48,335 bases of DNA from Mycolicibacterium peregrinum (GTDB taxonomy: Bacteria > Actinomycetota > Actinomycetes > Mycobacteriales > Mycobacteriaceae): contig NZ_LZSO01000007.1 in NCBI RefSeq assembly GCF_001665785.1, forward strand, positions 1 to 48,335, read 5' to 3'. Positions 38,501 to 45,729 of this stretch are shown here, one piece after another (the stretch's first letter is position 1; each line of letters begins with the position of its first letter). The position numbers were made by a program, and so were the translations under genes. The notes under the pieces were generated by a model. It did no database searches and was not told the DNA's origin. It worked only from the letters and a program-made list of their open reading frames with translations.

Positions 38501-39000
38501 GCGTGTGCCTCGTCCTGGGCGGCGAATTTCGCGGCGAGTTTGCCGGCTTCCTGGCGGGTCAGTGGTGCAGCCTTGGCCGCCAGTTTCGGATCGAAAGGCA
38601 GCTTCAGCGGCGCGGCCTTCGGATAGGCCGAGTAGTGAAAGACCGCCCACACCATGATGTGGTGCAGTTCGCGCAGTACGGCTAGGGCGATGTTCGGCGC
38701 GATCGCTTTCGGCTCGTGCGCGGCCGCGTTGCCGGCCTTACGAATCAGGTTGAGCTTCTGCACGATTGCCGGGGGCACCTTGGAGCGGAACGGCGGCTCG
38801 TTGATCCGGGCCGACAGGTCGTTCTTGTAGGGCAGCGGCAGATCCAGGATGTCGTAGATCAGGCCGACGAGTTGCTCGATGCCACGTCGGCTGTAGATGC
38901 ATGCCGAGCGTGGATCGGTGCTGAGATAACTTTCGGCGCGGGCACAGTCTTCGTGAATCTCGGGCCAGTCCGCGGCGCCGATGAACGCGAAGTTGGTCAC
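35584..39000 (-). CDS. hsdR: Type I restriction endonuclease subunit R
   Basis: 1138-aa motor and nuclease subunit of a type I restriction-modification complex (EcoEI-like). The order is: N-terminal DUF4145-like domain (~1-130), coiled coil (~150-200), PD-(D/E)xK nuclease with ~D250 and VEAKRT (~E265, K267), SF2 helicase with Walker A ATGSGKT (~K384), DEAH (~476-479), GLTATP and QMIGRGTR, then the C-terminal region that docks to HsdM. All catalytic motifs look intact. The start is GTG at 39000, overlapping the fic stop (GTGA), so it is coupled to fic. hsdS is 8.7 kb away, and hsdM is not in the window. Confidence 0.95.
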   Translation of the reverse strand: MTNFAFIGAADWPEIHEDCARAESYLSTDPRSACIYSRRGIEQLVGLIYDILDLPLPYKNDLSARINEPPFRSKVPPAIVQKLNLIRKAGNAAAHEPKAIAPNIALAVLRELHHIMVWAVFHYSAYPKAAPLKLPFDPKLAAKAAPLTRQEAGKLAAKFAAQDEAHARALAEKDELAAARDAEIARLREEIKKAQAANKQPDNRDYSEAETRDTFIDLLLNEAGWPLADAKDREYEVTGMPTEGGRGFVDYVLWGANGLPLALVEAKRTSKSPHVGEQQATLYADCLEKMTGQRPVIFLTNGYDHWIWDDAAGYPARPIQGFYTRDELELMIQRRQTRQALADAPIDSAIVERHYQHRAIRAIDESFTGKRREALLVMATGSGKTRTVIALVKQLMETNWVKRVLFLADRTALVTQAANAFKAHLPDATTVNLLTEKVADGRVYVSTYPTMMNLINDTGAGTRKFGPGYFDLVVIDEAHRSVYQKYRAIFDWFDSLLVGLTATPKDEVDHNTYRLFHLEDGVPTDAYGLDDAVKEGFLVPAVGISGGTKFLDRGIRYADLPEAEKDEWEALDWGDDDTPDEVTSEEVNKVLFNESTVDMVLADLMAKGHRVAAGDRLGKTIIFAKNRDHAEFIARRFDIQYPHLAGHFARVITHGISHAQSLIDDFSVADKAPHIAISVDMLDTGIDVPEVVNLVFFKLVRSKTKFWQMIGRGTRLCPDLFGPGQHKQNFYVFDYCGNLEYFSQDLPGSPGSLQKSLNQRLFETRLGLITALDHLQPPTEADPVEGQGTETDRGLRVDVAWSLHRIVAGMTLDNFLVRPHRRLVEQYARWEPWAGTLSTEIAGDVAESLAGLPSTHKDDDEDAKRFDMLILRRQLAQLEDDALAAERLREKIQDIASGLLNQTAIPSIAAQQELLDDVAGDQWWVDVTLPMLEHARRKLRGLLRFLEKAKKVVVYTDFADELGESTLVDLPGITPGTNWERFELKARAYLKQHQDHVALQRLRRNKPLTSADLAALEQMLVDSGTGGADDIALAKEQAHGLGLFIRGLMGLDHEAAVDAFSGYLDGAKFGADQIRFINLIITELTANGVVEPARLYESPYIDHAPTGPDDVFADADVDNIVQILNTVKGNAVPVDGVA

Positions 39001-40202
39001 GACACTCCTCCTGCGGTCAGTACGTTCAGGACCCGCGGTGCAAAGAACCGGCGCTTGTATGCGTCCGCGTCCACTACGTCGAGGACACCGAGATCCATCA
39101 GCTGTCCGATGAGCTTATTAGCTCGACCGTAAGAAACTGCGAGCCCGGCCTCGACGTTGCGGACGGTGAACGACGAATGCGCGACGGCAAAATCGACGAG
39201 GGCGTGTGCGCTGTCAGCCCGTAGTGCTGATGCTCGGATGACTTCTTTGAGTTCGGCTTGCACCCTGACGAGTTCGAGCATTTGACGTCGCGTGGCGTTC
39301 GCAGATTCCCGTAGGCCCAGGGCGAAGAAGCGGACGAAGTCGTCCCACGCTGCGTCGGTGCTCACCGCGAGCAGGCGGTCGTAGTACTCGCTGCGCCGAG
39401 CCTCGAACCATGGGGAAACAGTCAAGGTCGGTTCGGTCAAGACACCCGCTGCGTATAGGTGGAGGATGATCAGCAACCGACCCAGTCGGCCGTTCCCGTC
39501 TCGGAATGGATGCAGGGTCTCAAGCTGGTAGTGCGACATCGCGGCCGCAACGACAGGATCGATCGTCGTGGTGTGGTCACGGCGCATCCAATCGACGAGA
39601 TCCTGGAGTCCGGTTGTCAGGTGGTCGCCCGGCGGTGGCGGGATGAAGCGCGCGGCATGGATCGGTGGGAGATCGGGGCCTGCGTCGCCGCGCCGACCGA
39701 TTACGACCTGTGTGTCGCGAATGCGTCCCGACTGGTCAGCCAAGGGCGTTCCCTGCATGAGCAGGCCCTGTAGGTCTTTCAGAAGGTGTGTAGAGATCGG
39801 CCGACCTTCGGCCACCCATCGGAAGCCGTAGTTTGCCATCCGCACGTAGTTCAAGATTTCGACGAGTTCCGCCGATGTGGGTTCTTCGTCATCTGCCGTC
39901 AGAACTTGGGCAAGCGGTGCGTATGTACCTTCCAACGCGGATGTGCTCTGCGCTTCCCGCCGTAGGGCCGGCATTCGCAGGAGTGTGGGGTCCGGAAGCT
40001 GTGTGGCTGTGCTGTCCAATGCGGCCAAAGCTGCGCGAGCTGCGGAAACCGCGAGAAAAGTGGGCGTGCTGAGCTTCGGCATCTCGTTGAGCAGTGGCGC
40101 CGGAACAAAGGCCTTGTGACGCCAGTCTCCGGACGACGGGTCCGTGCCGACGATGTCGACGAGAGCGCCAGATCGCTCGTTTACGAACATGGTGACGTCC
40201 AC
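38997..40202 (-). CDS. fic: Fic family protein (putative AMPylase with internal inhibitory motif)
   Basis: 401 aa. The Fic core HPFRDGNGRLGR with catalytic ~H231 and the flap region are intact, so transfer of AMP (or another nucleotide part) to a target hydroxyl is expected. The inhibitory motif [S/T]xxxE[G/N] is in the N-terminal half (TSALEG, ~T87 to E91), making this a self-inhibited class II Fic. The C-terminal ~80 residues look like a winged helix (SYGRANKLIGQLMDLGVLDVV), suggesting DNA binding. The GTG at 40202 is chosen by the leaderless -10 TAGAGT 6 nt upstream; ATG 40190 is the alternative. It is the first gene of fic-hsdR-channel. Fic genes between hsdS and hsdR are known in other type I loci. 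Confidence 0.92.
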   Translation of the reverse strand: MDVTMFVNERSGALVDIVGTDPSSGDWRHKAFVPAPLLNEMPKLSTPTFLAVSAARAALAALDSTATQLPDPTLLRMPALRREAQSTSALEGTYAPLAQVLTADDEEPTSAELVEILNYVRMANYGFRWVAEGRPISTHLLKDLQGLLMQGTPLADQSGRIRDTQVVIGRRGDAGPDLPPIHAARFIPPPPGDHLTTGLQDLVDWMRRDHTTTIDPVVAAAMSHYQLETLHPFRDGNGRLGRLLIILHLYAAGVLTEPTLTVSPWFEARRSEYYDRLLAVSTDAAWDDFVRFFALGLRESANATRRQMLELVRVQAELKEVIRASALRADSAHALVDFAVAHSSFTVRNVEAGLAVSYGRANKLIGQLMDLGVLDVVDADAYKRRFFAPRVLNVLTAGGVS

Positions 40203-40235
40203 AATGTCACTCTACTGCCGCTTGTGTGACATTGT
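40201..40235. promoter_or_regulatory. Inverted-repeat operator over the fic promoter
   Basis: ACAATGTCAC (40201-40210) and GTGACATTGT (40226-40235) are perfect 10-bp arms with a 15-bp spacer. The minus-strand -10 TAGAGT (40209-40214) lies between and partly in the first arm, and the arm reaches the GTG start at 40202. Any protein bound to both arms would block RNA polymerase. The Fic protein has a putative C-terminal winged helix, so autorepression is a natural guess. Confidence 0.7.
40209..40214 (-). promoter_or_regulatory. -10 box of fic (leaderless pattern)
   Basis: Minus-strand TAGAGT, 6 nt, GTG at 40202. Confidence 0.6.
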
Positions 40236-40510
40236 CTGTCGATCGATATCATTTAAGGGCTGTTTCTTGCTTATTTGCTCGGGATGTCTTGTGTGCCGAA
40301 GGCTTGAGCTGCGGGCCAGTCCGCCGACACGGGGACCGAGCAGTGTCATGGCCGGTGGGTCACCGGGCTCGAGCGGAAAACTGTCGAGCATTCGAGGGCT
40401 CCTTGCGTGAGGCGAACCGGTTTGTATATCCGATGCCACTGACAACCTGGGCGGCAGGTGACGCCGTGCCCACCGATGGTTGTGGACCCCGATCACACGG
40501 CGCGGGTAAC
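40236..40510. other. Non-coding stretch between fic and tetR
   Basis: Starts with an AT-rich segment (GATATCATTTAAGGG) unlike the surrounding GC content, then becomes ordinary GC. Small open frames here have no recognisable protein and no promoter or Shine-Dalgarno. I see no RNA gene, no IS end and no other repeat. It marks the boundary between the fic-hsdR unit and the cargo block. Confidence 0.5.
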
Positions 40511-40516
40511 TAGGCT
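40511..40516 (+). promoter_or_regulatory. -10 box of tetR (leaderless pattern)
   Basis: TAGGCT, 7 nt, GTG at 40524. This decides the start against upstream in-frame codons. Confidence 0.6.
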
Positions 40517-40523
40517 GGCCGAT

Positions 40524-41204
40524 GTGAGTGCCCACGATCTCGACAGCGGCGACGCCGCCGCAGCGCGAGTTCGGCGAGGGCGTCCGGCGCGGATCAACCG
40601 CGAGCAGATTGTTGCTGCCGCCCTCGGCGTCACCCCGGCGCCGTTGACCATGCAGGCGGTCGCTGACGCTCTTGGCGTCGACCGGAAGTCGGTCAAGTAC
40701 CACATCGGCGACCGCGAAACCTTGTTGGCGCTCATGGCATCAGCGGTGTTCGAGGCGGAATTCGATCGTGTCCCGCCGCCGGCCGACGGCGACTGGCGTG
40801 ATGTGTTGCGGTGGTATGCGTACCGGGTGCGCAATGCGATAACCCAACTCGGGGTTCACGACGCGTTCCCGATGGAGGGCGCGATCGGCCTCGCGGCGTT
40901 GGACCAAGCCGAATTCGTTCTCCACGCTCTGGTCGACGCGGGCTTCGCCGTCGAGCAGGCAGGCCGGGCCGCCAACACCATCGCCGAGTTGGCCTTGTCC
41001 GCGGCCCGCGATTCTCTTCTGCGCGCCGGGAGAGGTGTGCATCCGCAACACGAAGAGGCCTTGGCGGCCATACACATTGGTGACGAAAACGATTACGGGT
41101 TACTGCAGCAGGTTCTGGCGACGATGTCGGCGGAACCTGACGGGGACGCGCAGCTGGAGTTCAACCTCGACGTGGTCATCGCCGGGCTGACGACAATGCT
41201 GTGA
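40524..41204 (+). CDS. TetR family transcriptional regulator
   Basis: 226 aa. The N-terminal HTH is visible: RINREQIVAAAL, then LTMQAVADALGVDRKSVKYHIGDRETLLALM. The C-terminal helical ligand domain resembles TetR_C-type regulators. GTG start at 40524, with a leaderless promoter. The likely targets are itself and neighbours such as the downstream lipoprotein; no operator is obvious in front of it. Confidence 0.9.
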   Translation: MSAHDLDSGDAAAARVRRGRPARINREQIVAAALGVTPAPLTMQAVADALGVDRKSVKYHIGDRETLLALMASAVFEAEFDRVPPPADGDWRDVLRWYAYRVRNAITQLGVHDAFPMEGAIGLAALDQAEFVLHALVDAGFAVEQAGRAANTIAELALSAARDSLLRAGRGVHPQHEEALAAIHIGDENDYGLLQQVLATMSAEPDGDAQLEFNLDVVIAGLTTML

Positions 41205-41311
41205 GCAACCTGCCGGGGTGCTGATCAGTTTTGGCGTACAGACCGTATCGTTCCATCTCGTCAAGCGGCGATGGCGCACAGCGCGCTCGTCAGCACCGAA
41301 GGAGTCGATAC

Positions 41312-41728
41312 ATGGGCAAGCGGTTGATCGCAGTGATCCTGGCAGTGCTGGCGGTCGCCGTGGGCTGCGGCAAAAGCGACAACGCGGCCGCTGCGGTCGT
41401 CACACCCGGCCACGACCAGAGATCGCCTTCGGACGCCTACACCGCCTCCGCCCAGGACGGACCCGACGAGAACGGCGGGAAGACCTGGGTCCCTGTGATT
41501 CGCGACGAAGCCGGTCGGGAGGTCTTCCACGACCATTCCTCCTACCGCACCCCCGGGGTAATGATCACCTGGTCACCCACCGAACCTGAACAGCTCTGGG
41601 TGTATTCGGACGAAGACGGGATCTACCGGATCGCTCCCGGCAGCCACGGCGGGTGGACCAGGAGCGCCGTCAAACGCGAGAACGTGCCGTCGGAGATATC
41701 CAAGCTCTGGGAGTCTTCCCGTTCCTGA
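41312..41728 (+). CDS. Small putative lipoprotein
   Basis: 138 aa. The N-terminal hydrophobic signal (RLIAVILAVLAVAVGC) ends in a Cys at ~19; Ala at -3 makes the lipobox weak, but secretion is likely. The mature part has no domain I recognise (TWVPVIRDEAGREVFHDHSSY and LWVYSDEDGIYRI). The start ATG is set by the AAGGAG Shine-Dalgarno 8 nt upstream. It is transcribed in the same direction as tetR, with a 107-bp gap. Confidence 0.75.
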   Translation: MGKRLIAVILAVLAVAVGCGKSDNAAAAVVTPGHDQRSPSDAYTASAQDGPDENGGKTWVPVIRDEAGREVFHDHSSYRTPGVMITWSPTEPEQLWVYSDEDGIYRIAPGSHGGWTRSAVKRENVPSEISKLWESSRS

Positions 41729-41782
41729 GTCAACGCACCACCGATCGGGTGCAGACTCGAGTGCGAGACGGAGGGAGAACCA

Positions 41783-42151
41783 ATGATCGAATGCCTTCCC
41801 GACATGCCCGAGGGCGTGTTCGGTATTCGGGTGTCAGGCCGGGTGCGCGGTGATGAGCTGCGCGACTTCCGGCCGACGATGGACGAATTGCTGAAGACCG
41901 GGGAGATCCGGATCGTCGAGGTCATCTCGCCGGACTACGAGGGCTTCGGGCCCGGTGGGCTGGTCGAGGATATGAAGCTCGGCTTCGGCGCGCTGCTCGG
42001 GCACCACTCGGCATTCAAACGGATTGCCGTGGTGTCCGACAGGGAGTGGGTCGCCCATGCGATGCACGCGTTCGCCTGGATGATTCCGGGAGAGCTCAAG
42101 GTCTTCGGGCTGGGTGAGCTCGATGCGGCCAAGGAGTGGGCTGCAGGCTGA
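41783..42151 (+). CDS. SpoIIAA-like (STAS/CRAL-TRIO-like) protein
   Basis: 122 aa. The pattern (GIRVSGRVRGDELRDFRPTMDELL, then a middle strand, FKRIAVVSDREWVAHAMHAFAWMIPGELKVF near the end) fits the SpoIIAA-like family PF11964, small cytosolic proteins of unknown function. Strong Shine-Dalgarno GGAGGGAG. It is followed 31 bp later by a hydrolase on the same strand. Confidence 0.8.
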   Translation: MIECLPDMPEGVFGIRVSGRVRGDELRDFRPTMDELLKTGEIRIVEVISPDYEGFGPGGLVEDMKLGFGALLGHHSAFKRIAVVSDREWVAHAMHAFAWMIPGELKVFGLGELDAAKEWAAG

Positions 42152-42182
42152 GATCGACGCCAGGCGTGTCACGATGTCGGGC

Positions 42183-42932
42183 ATGACGATCGTTCTGGTG
42201 CACGGCAATCCGGAGACTGACGCGATCTGGGGTCCGCTGGTCGATGCGCTTGGACGCAAGGATGTCGTGCGGTTGTCACCGCCGGGATTCGGGGCTCCGC
42301 TACCTGACGGCTTCTCGGCGACATATGTGGCCTACCGGGACTGGCTCGAGAGCGAGCTTGAAGCCATTGACGAGCCGGTTGACCTTGTCGGGCACGACTG
42401 GGGTGGTGTGCACGTCGTGAACGCGATGATGCATCGACCCGACCTGGTGCGTAGCTGGGCAAGTGACATCGTCGGAGTGTTCGACGCCGAATACCAGTGG
42501 CCTGACATGGCCCAGGCATGGCGGACGCCCGGCAAGGGCGAGCGGCTGGTCGAGAACATGCTGGGCGGCACGGTCGAAGACCGGACCGCGGTGTGGGCCG
42601 CGCTGCTGCCGGAGGACATCGCAGGGTCGATGGCACGAGCTCAGGGGCCGGATATGGGGCAGGCGACCCTGCGGCTGTACCGCTCGGCAGGAGCGCCCGG
42701 TGACATGGCCGAAGAAGCGGGCGGCGGGTTGGAGCGGGCGAGTGCCCGCCCGGGTCTTTCGCTACTGGCGACGGCGGACCCATACGTCGGGTCCGAAGAA
42801 ATCCGGCGTCGCGCAGCCAGCCGGGCCGGGGCCTCCACCGAGGTGCTCGACGGACTGGATCACTGGTGGATGGTGCAGGATCCGGCCGGCGGTGCGGCGG
42901 CGCTTTCACGCTTCTGGGAATCACTCGATTAG
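42183..42932 (+). CDS. Alpha/beta hydrolase (epoxide hydrolase/dehalogenase-like)
   Basis: 249 aa. The fold begins with MTIVLVHGNPET (oxyanion HGNP), and the nucleophile elbow GHDWGG has Asp (~D72) rather than Ser, as in epoxide hydrolases and haloalkane dehalogenases. The catalytic His is in LDHWW (~H227). Substrate unknown. Start M at 42183 is chosen because the core strand starts there; ATG 42174 is an alternative and the longer frame overlaps the previous gene. Confidence 0.85.
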   Translation: MTIVLVHGNPETDAIWGPLVDALGRKDVVRLSPPGFGAPLPDGFSATYVAYRDWLESELEAIDEPVDLVGHDWGGVHVVNAMMHRPDLVRSWASDIVGVFDAEYQWPDMAQAWRTPGKGERLVENMLGGTVEDRTAVWAALLPEDIAGSMARAQGPDMGQATLRLYRSAGAPGDMAEEAGGGLERASARPGLSLLATADPYVGSEEIRRRAASRAGASTEVLDGLDHWWMVQDPAGGAAALSRFWESLD

Positions 42933-42967
42933 TCCCGGGTCTGCCGCGGCGAGTTCGCGAACGAGTG

Positions 42968-43858
42968 TCATTCGTCGCCTGCTCCGGCGGACAAGTCGAT
43001 CCGGATGTCCCAGAGGTGGACGTGGCCGGGGATCTGCTGCTCCATGAACGCTGACCAGTCCTCGTACTTGTCTGCCTCGGCTTGCCACTGATCTGCTTCG
43101 ACATCGCGGCCGACGCACCGCAAGGTGTCCGCCACTAGGCGTTGCAGCGCTTGCCCCGAGTCGTGCATGCAGATTTCGTCGAGCATCTCGATTGCCTGCC
43201 GCGCGATGCCCTCGATCGCGTGATCGACTCGGTGTCGGGCCACCTCTGCGAACTTCAGCTCGGCGACGGCCCAGTGGAACGCCGCGTCGGCAGCCCGCAT
43301 CGGGTGGTACATCTCGTCGCGCTCGATCAAGTTGGCGGCCAGTTCCTGGGCGAGGGTGATCGACTCCTCTGACGGTGCAAGGAATTCGATCAACTTGCGA
43401 AACGTCCAGAGCATCAACTCGGGCATGGCGGCATCGACTTGCCGGGCGAGCGCCACGGCCTGCCGGTAGGCGGATTCCGCGCCGTCGACATCGTCCAGTT
43501 CCGTCAGGATGCCGCCGAGATCGATACACAGCTCTGCCGCGTGAACGATGTGGCCTCCCTCCATGGCCACATCCACCGCAGCGCGAAGGTCTGCCGCCTG
43601 CACATCGAGCGGCTTCGGTGGCGGTTGCGTCGCGCTCACGAGGGCGTCGCGCTTCCTGCTGATCCGGCTGAGCTCGTCGGCGATCTCTGACACCGTGTCG
43701 AAATCCGTACCCTGGACCAGCCCCGGATCGAGCATGTCGAAGACAAGCTTGCGTGCCTCGCTGTAGTGATGCAGTGCCGCTTCCAGCTCTCCCGCAGCGA
43801 GTGCCTCATCGCCCAGCCGTTCGAGCTCATCCGCTGACAGGGGCGTCGGCTCGGTCAT
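42968..43858 (-). CDS. TPR-like helical protein coupled to the HSP90-like gene
   Basis: 296 aa made of repeated helix pairs: ALAAGELEAALHHYSEARKLV near the N-terminus, then AAELCIDLGGILTELDDVDGAESAYRQAVALA. This is a TPR-type scaffold without catalytic motifs. The start overlaps the stop of the HSP90-like gene (ATGA), so the two are made together. TPR proteins are classic HSP90 partners in eukaryotes, though the C-terminal MEEVD signal they bind there is absent from this bacterial ATPase. Probably a partner or client adaptor; inference only. Confidence 0.85.
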   Translation of the reverse strand: MTEPTPLSADELERLGDEALAAGELEAALHHYSEARKLVFDMLDPGLVQGTDFDTVSEIADELSRISRKRDALVSATQPPPKPLDVQAADLRAAVDVAMEGGHIVHAAELCIDLGGILTELDDVDGAESAYRQAVALARQVDAAMPELMLWTFRKLIEFLAPSEESITLAQELAANLIERDEMYHPMRAADAAFHWAVAELKFAEVARHRVDHAIEGIARQAIEMLDEICMHDSGQALQRLVADTLRCVGRDVEADQWQAEADKYEDWSAFMEQQIPGHVHLWDIRIDLSAGAGDE

Positions 43859-45636
43859 CGGGCGACGTCCGTCCCGTCGACGCCGGCGGCCAGCACGATG
43901 ATGTCATCGAGCGCCTCCGACAACAGGATTCGATCCTCGGGGCCATCGCATTGCGCGGTCATCCGGGCCTGGACGAACAGCAGCTGCATGAGGCGACTGA
44001 ACACGAGGGCGTCGGTTGTGTGGGTCAGCGCCTGCACCGCCCGGTTGTCCCAATTCACCACCAGATGCGGGAGGTCGCCGCACCCCGGCGAATCGGCGTC
44101 GATCTGGCCGTGACCGATGAAGACGGCGGGCAGGTCGGTCGATGGAAACCGGCGCACCACCACCCGACTGCCCGACGCCTGCAGCGCGTGACTGCCACGC
44201 CGTTCCAGTGCCGCCACGGCAGCGTCGGCGTCGGCGGACGGCACCGTCAGCGCCGCCACTTCGGACGCCGGATAGGCCCGCGTGACGGTGACCCCGGACA
44301 TCACCTGCGGCAGCATGAGCAACACTTCCTGATCCAGAGCGTGGCCCGCGTTGACGACGATCCGCCCACCTGGGTTGAAGCTCGCGATGGTGCGAAACTC
44401 CTTGACCGACGCGGCGAAAAGGACGTTCGGGTTCCGGCTGACGATGTCGACCAGACGTAGGTGTCCTTCTGTTGTCTGCATGGTCAGCATCGGCAGCACC
44501 ACTTCGGCCAGCTCACGATTCTCCGCGTCGATGCAGTGCGTCGCAGCGGTTCTGAGCTCGAGTTCGTTGTCGGTGACGAACTCGGCGAAGCGCTCGGGAT
44601 CGGTGTCGGCCAGGGAGCGCAGCCACTTCAGCGCCGTCTGTGCGAGCGCGCGCCGAGTCCCGGCCTGCACCGCGTTGTTCATGATGGCCTCGCGGCTGGC
44701 GGTCGGCTCAAGCTTGGTCGAGTTGACCACCGCCCAGGCGAAGAACGCCCATGACGGCAGCAGCGCACCTTCGGCGTCATCGACAAGCATGTCGTTGACG
44801 TAAACGCGATTGCGGCGGACGGAAGTGGTCCGGCGCGACGGAGTTCCGATGTACACAACGCCTTCTAGTCCAAGGCCCTCGTCGGCAATCTCGATGGCAT
44901 CGAACTGCCTACCCACTCCCATGCCGCCGTAAACGGGCGAGACACCCTGCAGCACACCAGATCGGTGAGCGCCGAAGTCGCGTACCCACGGATACTCACG
45001 TGAGACCTCCTTCGCACCTTGGCTTGTTAGCACCTTGATGGCCACCGGAAGGAACTCGGCATACTTCTGCACGAGCGGACTCACCTGCTCGGCCCGTGCC
45101 CACCCGATCATGTCCGGGCGCGGCCGCAACCGCACGGTGGTACCGACCGCCGATTCGTCGGTGGTGGTTCGGATCGTGTAGGTGCCGTCGTTGCGGCCGA
45201 CCCACTCGATCGGGTCCGCTCCTGTCGCGCTACGCGAGACGACGGTGATCTCGTCGGCAATCAGGAAGCAGCTCAGCAAGCCGATTCCGAACTGGCCGAT
45301 GTACGTCCGACGACTCCGCTGCAGTTCGTCGCTCTTCGAACTGGCGCCGACAGTAGCGAGGAACTGTTCGACCTGTGCCGGGCTGACCCCGATGCCCGCA
45401 TCGGTGAGTGCGAACTCGTCGGCGGGTGAGTGCGGCGCGGCGACTCCGTAGGGAGATATCGTGATGACACGTGGCGCGGGTACGTCGTCAATGGCGTCCC
45501 GGGCCGCGATGGCATCCACCGCGTTCTGGATCAACTCCCGCACGTAGACGCCGGGGCTGGAATACAAGTTCTTGCTGAGTAGTGCGATCACCCCGCCGAG
45601 ATTCACCCGGAAGTTCTGCTGCTGAAGCTCGGACAT
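43855..45636 (-). CDS. HSP90-family ATPase
   Basis: 593 aa, distinct from a housekeeping htpG in its surroundings. The N-terminal GHKL ATPase has YVRELIQNAVDAI (~E34 and N38), LTDAGIGVS (~D79) and GQFGIGLLS (~114-122), all conserved for ATP binding and hydrolysis. The middle domain has RRNRVYVNDMLVDD and the catalytic-loop-like PTASREAI. The C-terminal part is divergent. Start ATG 45636 is set by GGGAGGG just upstream; the 167-residue upstream extension is antisense to the next gene and is rejected. It forms an operon with the TPR gene and is divergent from a lipoprotein gene across a palindrome. Confidence 0.92.
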   Translation of the reverse strand: MSELQQQNFRVNLGGVIALLSKNLYSSPGVYVRELIQNAVDAIAARDAIDDVPAPRVITISPYGVAAPHSPADEFALTDAGIGVSPAQVEQFLATVGASSKSDELQRSRRTYIGQFGIGLLSCFLIADEITVVSRSATGADPIEWVGRNDGTYTIRTTTDESAVGTTVRLRPRPDMIGWARAEQVSPLVQKYAEFLPVAIKVLTSQGAKEVSREYPWVRDFGAHRSGVLQGVSPVYGGMGVGRQFDAIEIADEGLGLEGVVYIGTPSRRTTSVRRNRVYVNDMLVDDAEGALLPSWAFFAWAVVNSTKLEPTASREAIMNNAVQAGTRRALAQTALKWLRSLADTDPERFAEFVTDNELELRTAATHCIDAENRELAEVVLPMLTMQTTEGHLRLVDIVSRNPNVLFAASVKEFRTIASFNPGGRIVVNAGHALDQEVLLMLPQVMSGVTVTRAYPASEVAALTVPSADADAAVAALERRGSHALQASGSRVVVRRFPSTDLPAVFIGHGQIDADSPGCGDLPHLVVNWDNRAVQALTHTTDALVFSRLMQLLFVQARMTAQCDGPEDRILLSEALDDIIVLAAGVDGTDVAR

Positions 45637-45697
45637 CCCCGGGCCCTCCCTGTGTCGGCTCGTTTGAGAACCGGACAGATTCGCATGGGGTACCGAC

Positions 45698-45713
45698 AAA
45701 CCATCTATGGTTT
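45698..45713. promoter_or_regulatory. Palindrome between HSP90-like and lipoprotein genes
   Basis: AAACCAT-ct-ATGGTTT is a perfect 7-bp inverted repeat with a 2-bp centre, immediately followed by the 8-bp palindrome TTGGCCAA (45713-45720). TATGGT inside it resembles a -10 for the plus-strand gene. It is a candidate operator for both divergent genes. Confidence 0.5.
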
Positions 45714-45729
45714 TGGCCAAGGGGGAGGT

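Noticed and set aside
40226..40513. 95-codon open frame between fic and tetR
   Set aside because: No promoter or ribosome site, Arg/Cys-rich composition and no resemblance to a known family; overlaps the fic operator.
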